Assembly (NCBI GenBank): GCA_031273265.1
Contig: JAISSH010000028.1
Coordinates: 1 to 38,213, forward strand
Source: Treponema sp.
GTDB lineage: Bacteria; Spirochaetota; Spirochaetia; Treponematales; Breznakiellaceae
Direction: 5' to 3'
DNA: 38,213 nt
This document shows, in pieces, positions 27,164 to 36,920 of this stretch. The notes beneath the pieces were generated by a model. It made no database searches, was not told where the DNA came from, and worked only from the letters and a program-made list of their open reading frames with translations. Numbering within the stretch: position 1 is the stretch's first letter; each line of letters begins with the position of its first letter. A program made the position numbers and the translations under genes.

Positions 27164-27817
27164 TTATTTTTGAAGATATTTAGCTTTAAAAAAATTCAGA
27201 TTTGGAGGAAACCATGCGGGGTCTATGGCAGGTCCGTTATGAAGTTCAAAATCATCTAACATTCCGCTTCCGCTTTGTTCTTCGTTATCAATGGTAATAT
27301 CGTACCATATAGACAGTTTGGAAGAAACATTTCCCCTTTCATATTCCTTGATTATTTTTTTCATCTCATTATCTGTTAGATATTTTTCTATAAAAATATA
27401 ATAATGATTCAACTCTTCATCAGATTCATGTTTTTTTGTTAACGGTTTGTCCATTTTTGAAATTAATATCTTGCCGTTTTCTTCGGAATGAATCAAGATA
27501 AATTCACTATCTGAATTTCCGTCTTCATCTGCGGTTTCATTAAGATAAATATAAATATTTATTTCGTCTCTTTTTAATAAAATATCATAATCACCAATTA
27601 GTATATTGCCGTTATTAAATTCAAAGCCTGAAATTTGATAATCACCCATATACTGAACAGGTATGCAAAAATAATGGCTTTTTCCATTATTCAAAAGAAA
27701 AATGGATAAAGTATTATTCAATGAAAGATCATAATTATGTTTTGCTGTACAATTTGAAAAGGTAATTGCTGTAAATAAACTTATAATACAAAAATAGGCA
27801 TTAATTTTGTTTTTCAT
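27164..27817 (-). CDS. Hypothetical lipoprotein downstream of rnfB
   Basis: MKNKINAYFCIISLFTAITFSNCTAKH gives signal peptide plus lipobox-like TFSNC. The track start (27826) is a TTG. Confidence 0.65.
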   Translation of the reverse strand: MKNKINAYFCIISLFTAITFSNCTAKHNYDLSLNNTLSIFLLNNGKSHYFCIPVQYMGDYQISGFEFNNGNILIGDYDILLKRDEINIYIYLNETADEDGNSDSEFILIHSEENGKILISKMDKPLTKKHESDEELNHYYIFIEKYLTDNEMKKIIKEYERGNVSSKLSIWYDITIDNEEQSGSGMLDDFELHNGPAIDPAWFPPNLNFFKAKYLQK

Positions 27818-27822
27818 AAGCG

Positions 27823-28632
27823 TCAACTCGCCAGAACATCACGTTCAATAATCTTGAAAACTTTGGACGGACATTTTTCCGCGCAGGTTCCGCAGGAGTT
27901 GCATTTTGAAAGATCGACAACCGGAATGAACGTATCAAGACTGATGCACTGCTGGGGACAGCTTCTGACGCACAGTCCGCACTTAAAACACGCGATTTTG
28001 CAGGTTTTTGCCACCGCCTGTTTTACGGGATTTTTGTTGGAGCAGAGAACCATTGCGCCTTTTTGTTCCCTCGCGACGGCTTTGAACAGTCCCTGCGGAC
28101 ACTCGGTAACGCAGAGCCCGCAGCCGGTGCATTTCGCGTAACTGACTTTCGGCAGATTGAGATCGCTCATTTCAAGCGCGTCAAACTTGCACACTTTTAC
28201 ACAGTCGCCGAAACCAAGACAGCCCCAAGAGCAGAGTTTTGTTCCGCCCGCGAGTTTTGCGCCGCGACAGGTTTGAAGTCCGGTGTAAGTTCCTTTTAAC
28301 GGCGTGTGCAATGACGACCCTTGGCAGGCGAGGACGGACACGGTCTGCACGACAGCGCCGCCTGACTTGCCAGTAATAGCGGCGATTTTTTCCGCGACGG
28401 AAGGTCCGCCAGCTGTGCAGGAATTTATCTCCGCGCTGCCCGCAGTGATCGCGGCGGCGTAGCTATCACAACCGGGAAAACCGCACGCGCCGCAGTTTGC
28501 GCCGGGAAGTGCCGCACGAATGTTAGCTGTCATCGGGTCTTCCGGCACTGCGAAAAATTTCCTGAAAAAACCAAGGGCAGTTCCCAGTATGAAGGCGAGA
28601 ATCAACGCGAAAACGGCAGTAGTTAAAATCAT
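27823..28632 (-). CDS. rnfB: Rnf electron transport complex subunit B
   Basis: N-terminal TM, CGACGFPGCDSYA, several ferredoxin CxxCxxCxxxC motifs. Confidence 0.95.
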   Translation of the reverse strand: MILTTAVFALILAFILGTALGFFRKFFAVPEDPMTANIRAALPGANCGACGFPGCDSYAAAITAGSAEINSCTAGGPSVAEKIAAITGKSGGAVVQTVSVLACQGSSLHTPLKGTYTGLQTCRGAKLAGGTKLCSWGCLGFGDCVKVCKFDALEMSDLNLPKVSYAKCTGCGLCVTECPQGLFKAVAREQKGAMVLCSNKNPVKQAVAKTCKIACFKCGLCVRSCPQQCISLDTFIPVVDLSKCNSCGTCAEKCPSKVFKIIERDVLAS

Positions 28633-29204
28633 TGTGCCAACCCCTTAAAGCCCATGAAGGCAATAGAAAGAAGCGCAGTCGCCGCGAAAAGTACCGGCGT
28701 TCCTTTTAGGAAAGCGGGAATGGGACTTGTCCGCAGACGATTGCGAATACCAGCCAATAAAAGCATGGAGAGCAGGAAACCCATTGCTACGCCGACAGCG
28801 TAAACGATAGACTCAATGAAGCTGTAGTTTCTGTCAATTGCGTTAAATGTTACCGCGAGGATCGCGCAGTTTGTTGTAATGAGAGCCAGATAGATTCCCA
28901 TTGATTTGTACAGAGACGGTATTATTTTTTTCAGATAGAATTCAACCAATTGAACCAGCGAAGCGATGACAAGAATGAAAACCAAAATCTTGAGGAACTC
29001 AAGACCTCGAGGTTCAAGAATAAATTTGTAAACAGGCCATGTAACGCAGGTTGCCAGCACAGTAACAAATGTTACCGCAAGCCCCATGCCGATAGATTTG
29101 TCCTCATCGGTGCTCATCCCGATAAAGGGACAGAGCGCGATAAATTGCATCAACACGATGTTGTCAATTAAAAATGCCGCTATAAAAATATTAAAAAGAT
29201 TCAT
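28629..29204 (-). CDS. rnfA: Rnf electron transport complex subunit A
   Basis: MNLFNIFIAAFLIDNIVLMQFIALCPFIGMSTDEDKSIGMG. Confidence 0.94.
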   Translation of the reverse strand: MNLFNIFIAAFLIDNIVLMQFIALCPFIGMSTDEDKSIGMGLAVTFVTVLATCVTWPVYKFILEPRGLEFLKILVFILVIASLVQLVEFYLKKIIPSLYKSMGIYLALITTNCAILAVTFNAIDRNYSFIESIVYAVGVAMGFLLSMLLLAGIRNRLRTSPIPAFLKGTPVLFAATALLSIAFMGFKGLAQ

Positions 29205-29205
29205 T

Positions 29206-29919
29206 TTAACCTTCCTTGCTTGTCTGACCACTGGCTGAAGTGGTCAGGCTTTCTGGGATACCGCAGTTAGTAACCGTACATCCGTGCGCAGAGCATCCTT
29301 CACAATCAGCCGTCTGCGAGACTGGTTTTTTCAGCTTCGACCTGATAAACAGATTGAGCGAGATAAACAGCGCGAACACAAAAAACCCGCCAGGCGGCAG
29401 AGCAAAAAACATTATCTGATAATCCTGCGGAATGATCATGTAGTCGAGAATAGCGCCGCTTCCCAATAATTCCCGCACAAAGGAAATTCCTGTCAGTACC
29501 CATGTGTAACCCAATCCCATTCCAAGCGAATCAAAAATTACATCGCCGAGCGGAGACTTGTAAGCGAAGCCTTCAACGCGTCCCATGATGATGCAGTTTA
29601 CAACGATGAGCGGAATGAAAACGCCCATCGCCTTTGAGAGTTCGGGGAACCACGCTTTCAGTACATAGTCGATAACTGTGGTAAATGCCGCGATGATAAT
29701 TATAAAAACGGGTATGCGGATTGAATCGGGGATCAATTTTTTGAAAAGGCTGATCACTACCTCAGACATGAGAAGAACGAAAGTCATGGCAAGCCCCATG
29801 CCAATTCCGTTTGCGACTTTGGTTGTTACCGCCAGAGCGGAACAGAGACCTATCATCAATATCAACAGCGGATTTTCGCGGACAAGTCCGTTTGTAAATA
29901 TGCCGAAAAATCTTTTCAC
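29206..29919 (-). CDS. rnfE: Rnf electron transport complex subunit E
   Basis: MKRFFGIFTNGLVRENPLLILMIGLCSALAVTTKVANGIGMGLA. Confidence 0.94.
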   Translation of the reverse strand: MKRFFGIFTNGLVRENPLLILMIGLCSALAVTTKVANGIGMGLAMTFVLLMSEVVISLFKKLIPDSIRIPVFIIIIAAFTTVIDYVLKAWFPELSKAMGVFIPLIVVNCIIMGRVEGFAYKSPLGDVIFDSLGMGLGYTWVLTGISFVRELLGSGAILDYMIIPQDYQIMFFALPPGGFFVFALFISLNLFIRSKLKKPVSQTADCEGCSAHGCTVTNCGIPESLTTSASGQTSKEG

Positions 29920-30557
29920 AATTCTCCTCCTTCTTCTGATGCGCCGGAAACAATGTCAACTTCTTCGCCTGTAAACCATGCGTTAGCCGCAAGAGCAGCC
30001 GCTTTAACCGATGAAGAAACAGCGTTACTCGTTATCGTGGAAGCGGTAATCGCTATTACATCATCCTTCACCCTGAAAGGATGGCTGACATGTTTTCCGG
30101 CGAACTGCCCGTAAAAAGTTAAGCCCTTCTCGCGGTCAACAAAGTACGAAGAAGAGGCGGCGTTGGCTCCAAATCCAGGAGTGTCGGAGTGTTCCAGAAT
30201 TTTTACGCCGGTGATAAAACCGTCTGTGCTTACGCCGACCATTGTCATAATGGGACCTGAGTAACTTGCGCGTGAAAGCTCCAGCACCGCCCCGATAACT
30301 TCGCCGTTCTTCAGAGCCGAGAATGCGACCATAATAGTAACCGCCGGATCGGGACTTGCAATATTTTTTATTTCCTCAAAGCTGTCGGCGTCGGGGAAAA
30401 TTTCTTTTTCAGCCTTTACAAGTTCCTCCTCCTGACGCTGTTCAATTATTGTTTTCGTGCCTGCGTAAACAAAAGCAAGCATAATGCAGGCTGCTGTCGC
30501 AAACGCCGCAAGGATAGCTCCTAGTTTTAACATGCCAAAAAAATCTTTAAATTTCAT
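29916..30557 (-). CDS. rnfG: Rnf electron transport complex subunit G
   Basis: Single TM, FMN-binding domain with D.ITASTITSNAVSSSVKAAA (SGATxTS-like attachment region). Confidence 0.92.
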   Translation of the reverse strand: MKFKDFFGMLKLGAILAAFATAACIMLAFVYAGTKTIIEQRQEEELVKAEKEIFPDADSFEEIKNIASPDPAVTIMVAFSALKNGEVIGAVLELSRASYSGPIMTMVGVSTDGFITGVKILEHSDTPGFGANAASSSYFVDREKGLTFYGQFAGKHVSHPFRVKDDVIAITASTITSNAVSSSVKAAALAANAWFTGEEVDIVSGASEEGGEL

Positions 30558-30580
30558 TTTGCCCCCTTTTTCACAAATCT

Positions 30581-31582
30581 TTATTTTTTCGACAGCATTT
30601 TATTAAGGAAGGGAACTGCGGTGTTCATTATCAATATCGAAAAACACACTCCTTCTGGATAGCTTCCCCACTTGCGGATCAGCATGGTGATAATACCCGC
30701 GCCAATTCCAAAAAGTATTTTTCCTTTTCCTGTTATAGGGGTTGTCACATAATCGGTCGCCATGAAAACCGCGCCGAAAACCAAACCGCCGGAGAGTACG
30801 CTGTAAAGGGAAAATCCAATGTCCTGCCAAAAAAGAAGAGAGAAAAGAAAACCCGAAGCAGTCATGCAGACAGGTGTGCGCCAATCAATTGTTTTTGTAA
30901 CAAGCAGAAATAAAAATGAAGTGAGGCATAAAAAGATCGAAGTTTCGCCGATACAGCCTGCGTTAAAACCGAAGAAAAGAGTTTTCATTGTTGACAAGTA
31001 GGAGTCCGAAGCTGAAAGCCCGGCTTCGACAAAAGACCTGCCCACTGCGGAAATTCCCGCTCCCATTTTTGTAATACCCAGCGGAGTCGCGCCGGTGATT
31101 GCGTCCGCCGCAAAAAACGGCTGACAAGGCACAGGCCATTTGTTAAGCGCACCTCCAAAACTCATTTGGAGGAAGGCGCGTCCAATCAGCGCAGGATTGA
31201 AAATATTCGCGCCCAATCCGCCGAAAAACTCTTTCGCGACAATAACGGCAAAAAACGCGCCTAACGCGGTCATCCAGTACGGCGTGTTGGGCGGGAGAAC
31301 AAGCGCCAGTAACAAGCCGCTGACTCCCGCGGAAAGGTCTTTTGCCCTGACCGGCTGTTTGATGATAAGGCGGAAAAGGCTTTCGCCGGCAATGGCGGAT
31401 ACTATCGCTATGACAATATTAAGTAACGCAGGAAGCCCGAAAATCACAACGCCGAAAATTGAGACCGGCGCGAGAGCGATAAGCATATTACGCATAAGCG
31501 CCGTCGAATTTACAGGAGACGCGATATGCGGACTTGACTGAAGTAAAATTGAAGGTATTGATCTATTTAATGGTGTTGCCAT
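30581..31582 (-). CDS. rnfD: Rnf electron transport complex subunit D
   Basis: SPHIASPVNSTALMRNMLIALAPVSIFGV, NPALIGRAFLQMSF, AITGATPLGI. Confidence 0.95.
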   Translation of the reverse strand: MATPLNRSIPSILLQSSPHIASPVNSTALMRNMLIALAPVSIFGVVIFGLPALLNIVIAIVSAIAGESLFRLIIKQPVRAKDLSAGVSGLLLALVLPPNTPYWMTALGAFFAVIVAKEFFGGLGANIFNPALIGRAFLQMSFGGALNKWPVPCQPFFAADAITGATPLGITKMGAGISAVGRSFVEAGLSASDSYLSTMKTLFFGFNAGCIGETSIFLCLTSFLFLLVTKTIDWRTPVCMTASGFLFSLLFWQDIGFSLYSVLSGGLVFGAVFMATDYVTTPITGKGKILFGIGAGIITMLIRKWGSYPEGVCFSILIMNTAVPFLNKMLSKK

Positions 31583-31591
31583 ATTCGCTCC

Positions 31592-32956
31592 TTATTTCGC
31601 CGCCGCTTTTTGCGCCGCTTGTTTTATTCGCAGACGCTGTTTGCCGACGCGGAAACGCTGAACCAGTTTTATCTTTGCGGGACACATATAGGAACAACTT
31701 CCACATTCCATACAATCCATAAGACCCGCTTTTACCGCGTAATCAAGATCGTCCGCTTCAAGACTGTTGTTCATTATAACTGGCGAAAGTCTCGCGGCGC
31801 AGTTGCGGATACAGCGTCCGCATCTTATACACGGTCCTTCGGCTTCGGCGGTGGTTTCTTCTTTTGTCATCAATATAATTCCCGAAGTATTTTTCTGAAT
31901 CGGTATTTCCAAAGACGGAACGGCTGTTCCCATCATCGGTCCGCCGAAAATTATTTTCGCGAGTTTTGAATAATCGATCTCCATGAACTCAACCGGCAGG
32001 TCTTTTAACAGCGTCCCGATTGGGGCGCGGATATTTTTCGGCGTTTTGCACGCGCCGCCGCTCACTGTCAAGTCGCGGTCGATAAGCGGCTTTCCAAGTA
32101 AAAACGCTTCCGCGATGGCGATTAACGAGCCGACATTTTGCACAATACAGCCCGCGTCCATTGGAAGACCGCCGGACGGCACTTCGCGCCCCGTCAGCGC
32201 GGTAATCAACATTTTTTCGCCGCCCTGAGGATAGCGCGTTCTGCAAAGACCGATTGAAATGTCGCCCTTAATCTCTCCCACGCGCAGTTCGCGTTCGATC
32301 ATCGGTATCAGATTTTTTTTATTATCTTCCATTCCGATAATCGCGCGGTTAACGCCGGTAATCTTCATTATGATTTCAAGCCCCTTCACAAGCAGGTGCG
32401 GCTTTTCAGTCATAGCGGCTTCATCGGTGGTGAGGTAGGGTTCGCACTCCGCGCCGTCCGCAATAATAACGTCAATCTTTTTGTTGGGCGGCGGCGCGAG
32501 TTTTATGTGCGTGGGAAAACCCGCTCCCCCCATGCCGAGGAGTCCGGCTTCCCGAATACGCGCAAGGGCGTCCTCTTTCGTGCAGGTAAACGGATCGAGC
32601 GGAGTCATAAATTCCTCGCGCCCGCCGGAAGAATCGCCGCCTTCTTCCGCTTCAATAACAACGCACAGCCCTTCGGTATTATTCGACTGAGTGCGCGGTT
32701 CGATTTTCTTCACAACCCCGCTGATTGAAGCGTGAACCGGAACAGTCATCGGACCCGGCGAAGAAGCGTCGGCTATTTTCTGCCCGCGAATCACCTTTTC
32801 GCCGACACTGACCAGCGGTTTATTCGGCGCGCCAAAATGCTGATTTATGGGAATCACCGCCTGTTTGGGCGGCGGAACCATCTCAATCGGTTTTCCCTCT
32901 GTGGCGTGCTTCCTTGTGGGAAGTTTCAAGCCACGCCTGAATGTAGATACAGACAA
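31592..32956 (-). CDS. rnfC: Rnf electron transport complex subunit C
   Basis: GLLGMGGAGFPTHIKL, ADGAECEPYLTTDEA, two CxxCxxC cluster motifs. Confidence 0.96.
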   Translation of the reverse strand: MSVSTFRRGLKLPTRKHATEGKPIEMVPPPKQAVIPINQHFGAPNKPLVSVGEKVIRGQKIADASSPGPMTVPVHASISGVVKKIEPRTQSNNTEGLCVVIEAEEGGDSSGGREEFMTPLDPFTCTKEDALARIREAGLLGMGGAGFPTHIKLAPPPNKKIDVIIADGAECEPYLTTDEAAMTEKPHLLVKGLEIIMKITGVNRAIIGMEDNKKNLIPMIERELRVGEIKGDISIGLCRTRYPQGGEKMLITALTGREVPSGGLPMDAGCIVQNVGSLIAIAEAFLLGKPLIDRDLTVSGGACKTPKNIRAPIGTLLKDLPVEFMEIDYSKLAKIIFGGPMMGTAVPSLEIPIQKNTSGIILMTKEETTAEAEGPCIRCGRCIRNCAARLSPVIMNNSLEADDLDYAVKAGLMDCMECGSCSYMCPAKIKLVQRFRVGKQRLRIKQAAQKAAAK

Positions 32957-33073
32957 CAGTTTTTCCTCCTAAATCTGAGGTCATCTTTTCATGTAATTTA
33001 CTAATGATACTACTAATTGAAAAAAAAACAAGATAAATTTTCAATTTATTGGAATTGAGTGTTTTTCAACTTC

Positions 33074-33101
33074 TTGAAAAATCCTAGTTTTTTGATACAA
33101 T
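33074..33101 (+). promoter_or_regulatory. Putative sigma70-type promoter abutting the start codon of 33109
   Basis: TTGAAA-16 nt-TACAAT; the -10 ends 7 nt before the ATG. Confidence 0.5.
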
Positions 33102-33108
33102 TTTTTCA

Positions 33109-34065
33109 ATGAGAAAACTTTTTTTCCCATTAATGGCGCTTCAATTATTGGTATCATGCGCTACTAATGTTGTATTCCAAATTGAACATCCGCCTTTAGT
33201 TGATTTACGAACCGTGAACACTATTACAGTTATTCCTCTTGGATGGAATGAAACCGGAAGATATAGGTATCTTGGAAATGATGTAACTAGAGCGTTAACT
33301 AACGGCATAAGGAAATCTGGAACTTACACTTTCGTAAATCCTGCTGTATTAAGAGATATTGATGAAGCAGATTATTGGGAATACGTTGACGTTTATATAA
33401 CCGGACGAACATTGAATATTACTTCAGATGATAAAAGTGAAACAAAAGAAGAAAAGAGCGGAAAGAAAACAGAAACAAAAGTTTATATAACCAGAACCGT
33501 AACGGTTGATATTGAGTATAAGTATATCCGTGCAATCAATAACGAAGTATTGAAAGTGTTTAAAAAAACAGAAAGTCATAGTGTAACTTTTGATGATTCC
33601 AGAAGAGCGAAAAAATGGTGGGCGAATCTTTTGCTTGATATTTTTGTTCCAAAAGGACCATCATCTGATGAAATTGCCAAATCCGCAGCAGCAAAATTTT
33701 CAAGGGATATGATACGTGAAATTGCCCCATGGACAGGGACAGAGAAAAAGCGCATTCAAAAAAGCATAAATAAGGATAAGCGTTTTGAGGAAGCGCAAAA
33801 ACTTGTTCGGCAAAAAGAATATTTCTATGCGCTTGTATCGTATAAAAATATTTATGAAGAGACAGGCAGTGTTGTTGCCGGGTATAATACGGCTCTTTTG
33901 CTTCAGGCAAACGGTCAATTTAACGATGCGCTGGAATTATTGGTAAACTTGGGTGAAAGAATATTAAAAACAGGTATAGACGCTCCGCCTTTCATAAAAA
34001 ATGAAATAGAGAATATAAAGAAATTAATAGATGAATTCAAAATACTGGAAGATTACAAAGATTAA
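33109..34065 (+). CDS. Hypothetical lipoprotein with C-terminal TPR-like segment
   Basis: MRKLFFPLMALQLLVSCATN lipobox; 318 aa. Confidence 0.7.
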   Translation: MRKLFFPLMALQLLVSCATNVVFQIEHPPLVDLRTVNTITVIPLGWNETGRYRYLGNDVTRALTNGIRKSGTYTFVNPAVLRDIDEADYWEYVDVYITGRTLNITSDDKSETKEEKSGKKTETKVYITRTVTVDIEYKYIRAINNEVLKVFKKTESHSVTFDDSRRAKKWWANLLLDIFVPKGPSSDEIAKSAAAKFSRDMIREIAPWTGTEKKRIQKSINKDKRFEEAQKLVRQKEYFYALVSYKNIYEETGSVVAGYNTALLLQANGQFNDALELLVNLGERILKTGIDAPPFIKNEIENIKKLIDEFKILEDYKD

Positions 34066-34067
34066 TC

Positions 34068-34538
34068 TTACTTAATATCCGCCGAAGTGATACTCAACTT
34101 TCCGTCGTCTTTGCGAGTGGCTATCGTTTTAAAATATTCAAAGTAACGTTTGTCCATTACCGCTATGTGAGACAAAATCCATTCTTTCAGGTATCTGGTA
34201 AAAGATGAAAGTGTGAGGCGTTTTCCGGCTTCGTAGTCCTTGATATTGGCGACAACGGCAAGCACAAAATTATCGTGTTCTTTTTTATGTTCGGCGTAAC
34301 CGGAGAATTTTGTCGCAAGCATGATTTTTTCTTCCGTGGCGAAATGGACTTTTACGTATTTTACAGCTTCCTGAATAACCCTGTTAAAATAATCGTGTTC
34401 CTGTTTTTCATTGCCGGTGGCATGCTTGAACATATCGTTGACCAAATCAACCAGACCCTTGTGTTGATCATCGATCAACTTTACCCCGCACGATAATTTG
34501 TTTGACCATGAAACAAGTTCGGAATTTTGTTGTATCAT
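34068..34538 (-). CDS. Bacteriohemerythrin family protein
   Basis: [55 protein letters not shown] iron-ligand pattern. Confidence 0.93.
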   Translation of the reverse strand: MIQQNSELVSWSNKLSCGVKLIDDQHKGLVDLVNDMFKHATGNEKQEHDYFNRVIQEAVKYVKVHFATEEKIMLATKFSGYAEHKKEHDNFVLAVVANIKDYEAGKRLTLSSFTRYLKEWILSHIAVMDKRYFEYFKTIATRKDDGKLSITSADIK

Positions 34539-34544
34539 AATTTT

Positions 34545-34573
34545 ATTGTATCAAAAACGCGCGATAAATTCAA
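34545..34573 (-). promoter_or_regulatory. Putative sigma70-type promoter abutting the hemerythrin start codon
   Basis: Minus strand TTGAAT-17 nt-TACAAT, 6 nt before ATG 34538. Confidence 0.5.
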
Positions 34574-34691
34574 CATAATTAGCTGTTTCTTTAAATTTTA
34601 TCTTAATTTTTCATGTTTTCTCATCTTGTTATACTCTCTTTTTTCCCTTATACTGGACTGGTTAGTAAATCTATTATATAGGAGATTTTTT

Positions 34692-35234
34692 ATGGCTGAA
34701 TTGAAAGGTTCAAAAACCGAAAAAAATTTGAAGGATGCGTTTGCGGGCGAATCTCAGGCGCATGTCAAGTATCAATACTACGCGTCAAAAGCCGAAAAAG
34801 AAGGGTATCAGCAGATTGGCGCGATATTCCGCGAGACTGCGCTTAACGAAAAAGAGCACGCGAAAATTTGGTTCAAACTTCTGCACGGCGACGATGTGCC
34901 CCCGACAACCGCCAACTTGAAAGACGCCGCGGACGGCGAAAATTTTGAATGGACGGATATGTACGCGGGTTTTGCGAAAACAGCAAAAGAAGAAGGCTTT
35001 GATAAAATCGCCGGGTTGTTTGAAATGGTCGGCAAAATTGAAAAAGAGCATGAAGAGCGTTATCGCAAACTTCTTGCCAACGTCAACGGCGGGCTTGTGT
35101 TTTCGCGTGACGGCGACCAGATTTGGCAATGTTCCAACTGCGGACACATCATCGTTGGCAAGAATGCGCCTGAAGCGTGCCCTGTGTGCAAACATCCCAA
35201 AGCGTATTTCCAGATTAAGGCGCAGAATTATTAA
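34692..35234 (+). CDS. Rubrerythrin
   Basis: Start at ATG 34692 after taggag. [25 protein letters not shown]-terminal rubredoxin CSNCGHI...CPVCKHP. Confidence 0.95.
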   Translation: MAELKGSKTEKNLKDAFAGESQAHVKYQYYASKAEKEGYQQIGAIFRETALNEKEHAKIWFKLLHGDDVPPTTANLKDAADGENFEWTDMYAGFAKTAKEEGFDKIAGLFEMVGKIEKEHEERYRKLLANVNGGLVFSRDGDQIWQCSNCGHIIVGKNAPEACPVCKHPKAYFQIKAQNY

Positions 35235-35236
35235 TC

Positions 35237-35833
35237 GTGGACGCGGGAATAAACCGGGCACAGGCTTGGGAACTTCTTAAACAGTACAACAAAGACCCCT
35301 TTCACCTTCAGCACGCGCTGACTGTGGAAGGGGTTATGAAGTGGTTCGCTGAGGATCAGGGCTTCGGCGGCGAGAGCAAATTTTGGTCGATTGTGGGACT
35401 GTTACACGACATCGACTTTGAGCAGTTTCCAGAACAGCACTGCATTAAAGCGCCGGAGCTTCTTGAAGCGGGCGGCGCAAGTAAAGAATTGATTCACGCC
35501 GTGTGCAGTCACGGTTACGGTCTTACCGCCGTAGACGCCAGTCCCGATCACATCATGGAAAAAATCCTTTACGCAGCCGATGAACTTACCGGGCTTATCT
35601 GGGCGGTTGCCATTGTCAGACCGTCCAAGAGCGTAATGGATATGGAAGTGAAATCGGTTAAAAAGAAGTACAAAACTCCCGCATTTGCCGCCGGCTGTTC
35701 GCGCGATGTCATTGAAAAGGGAGCCGCGATGTTGGGCTGGGAACTGGATTTTTTGATTGAAAAAACAATCCTTGCCATGCGAAGCTGTGAAGCGGAAGTC
35801 AACGCGGCTGTTGACGCAATCAAAAACGCCTGA
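35237..35833 (+). CDS. HD-domain hydrolase
   Basis: HLQHALTVEGVMKWFAE...WSIVGLLHDIDFEQ...HAVCSHGYG...YAADELTGLIWA. Confidence 0.85.
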   Translation: MDAGINRAQAWELLKQYNKDPFHLQHALTVEGVMKWFAEDQGFGGESKFWSIVGLLHDIDFEQFPEQHCIKAPELLEAGGASKELIHAVCSHGYGLTAVDASPDHIMEKILYAADELTGLIWAVAIVRPSKSVMDMEVKSVKKKYKTPAFAAGCSRDVIEKGAAMLGWELDFLIEKTILAMRSCEAEVNAAVDAIKNA

Positions 35834-35846
35834 GTTTCCGTTTGTT

Positions 35847-36902
35847 ATGTGCAATAAAGCGATAATCGCCATGTCCGGCGGCGTTGACAGTTCTGTCGCC
35901 GCCGCACTTATGCTTGAGCGCGGCTTTCAGTGTGTCGGCGTAACTCTCAAATTGTTTCGCGGGGAGAGCCGCTGTTGCTCTCTTGCGGACGTGAACGACG
36001 CGAGAAACGTCGCTTTCAATTTGGGCATCGACCATTATGTGCTAAATTTTACCGAAGAATTTGATAAGCAGGTTGTCCGCCATTTTGTTGAAACCTACGA
36101 ACAGGGCGCAACCCCCAACCCTTGTATTGAATGTAACCGCCATATCAAATTCAACCTGCTTCTTCTGCGTACGCGCCAGCTTGATTTCGACCTTCTTGTA
36201 ACAGGACACTATGCCCGCGTAACGCAGGACGGGTCAAGCGGCAGATTCTTGCTTCAAAAAGCGTTAGACGAAAAAAAAGACCAAAGTTATGTGCTATACT
36301 GCCTGACCCAGCAACAGCTTGAAAGAGCGCGTTTCCCGCTTGGGGAACTTTCTAAAAATGAAGTGAGAAAAATCGCCGAAGAAAAAAAATTTGTCAATGC
36401 GGCGAAAAGCGAAAGCCAGGACATCTGCTTTGTGCCGGACGGCGACTACGGCAAATTTATCGAAAGCTACACAGGCAAAACATATCCGCCCGGCGACATT
36501 CTTGACATAGAAGGCAAAACAATCGGAAGGCATAAAGGCATTATCCGCTACACGATAGGGCAGAGGCGCGGATTGGGAGTTGCGGCTAACACGCCAGTCT
36601 ATGTCGCCGCGAAGTCAACCGCAGACAACACCGTCACTCTGGGACCGGACTCCGCTCTTTTCAGCAAATCGCTGACCGCCAAAGACATCAATCTTATCGC
36701 CTGTGCTGACTTAAAAAAACCAATGCGCGTAATGGTAAAAACGCGCTACTTGCAGGCTGCCCAAAGCGCGGTTGCGGAGCAGATCGGCGAAGACAGCCTG
36801 CACATTGAATTCGATTCGCCCCAGCGCGCGATTACTCCGGGACAGGCGGCTGTAATGTACGATGGGGATATAGTTGTAGGCGGCGGGACAATTACGGAGT
36901 AG
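35847..36902 (+). CDS. mnmA: tRNA-specific 2-thiouridylase
   Basis: Start re-assigned to ATG 35847. AMSGGVDSSVAAALM, NPCIECNRHIKF, ATGHYAR-like VTGHYARV, KDQSYVLYCL, SQDICFVPDGDY. Confidence 0.95.
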   Translation: MCNKAIIAMSGGVDSSVAAALMLERGFQCVGVTLKLFRGESRCCSLADVNDARNVAFNLGIDHYVLNFTEEFDKQVVRHFVETYEQGATPNPCIECNRHIKFNLLLLRTRQLDFDLLVTGHYARVTQDGSSGRFLLQKALDEKKDQSYVLYCLTQQQLERARFPLGELSKNEVRKIAEEKKFVNAAKSESQDICFVPDGDYGKFIESYTGKTYPPGDILDIEGKTIGRHKGIIRYTIGQRRGLGVAANTPVYVAAKSTADNTVTLGPDSALFSKSLTAKDINLIACADLKKPMRVMVKTRYLQAAQSAVAEQIGEDSLHIEFDSPQRAITPGQAAVMYDGDIVVGGGTITE

Positions 36903-36920
36903 AGTTTTAACCTGCGCCGG

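Noticed and set aside
27823-32956. Rnf operon as a novel system
   Set aside because: Standard rnfCDGEAB order with canonical motifs; established complex.
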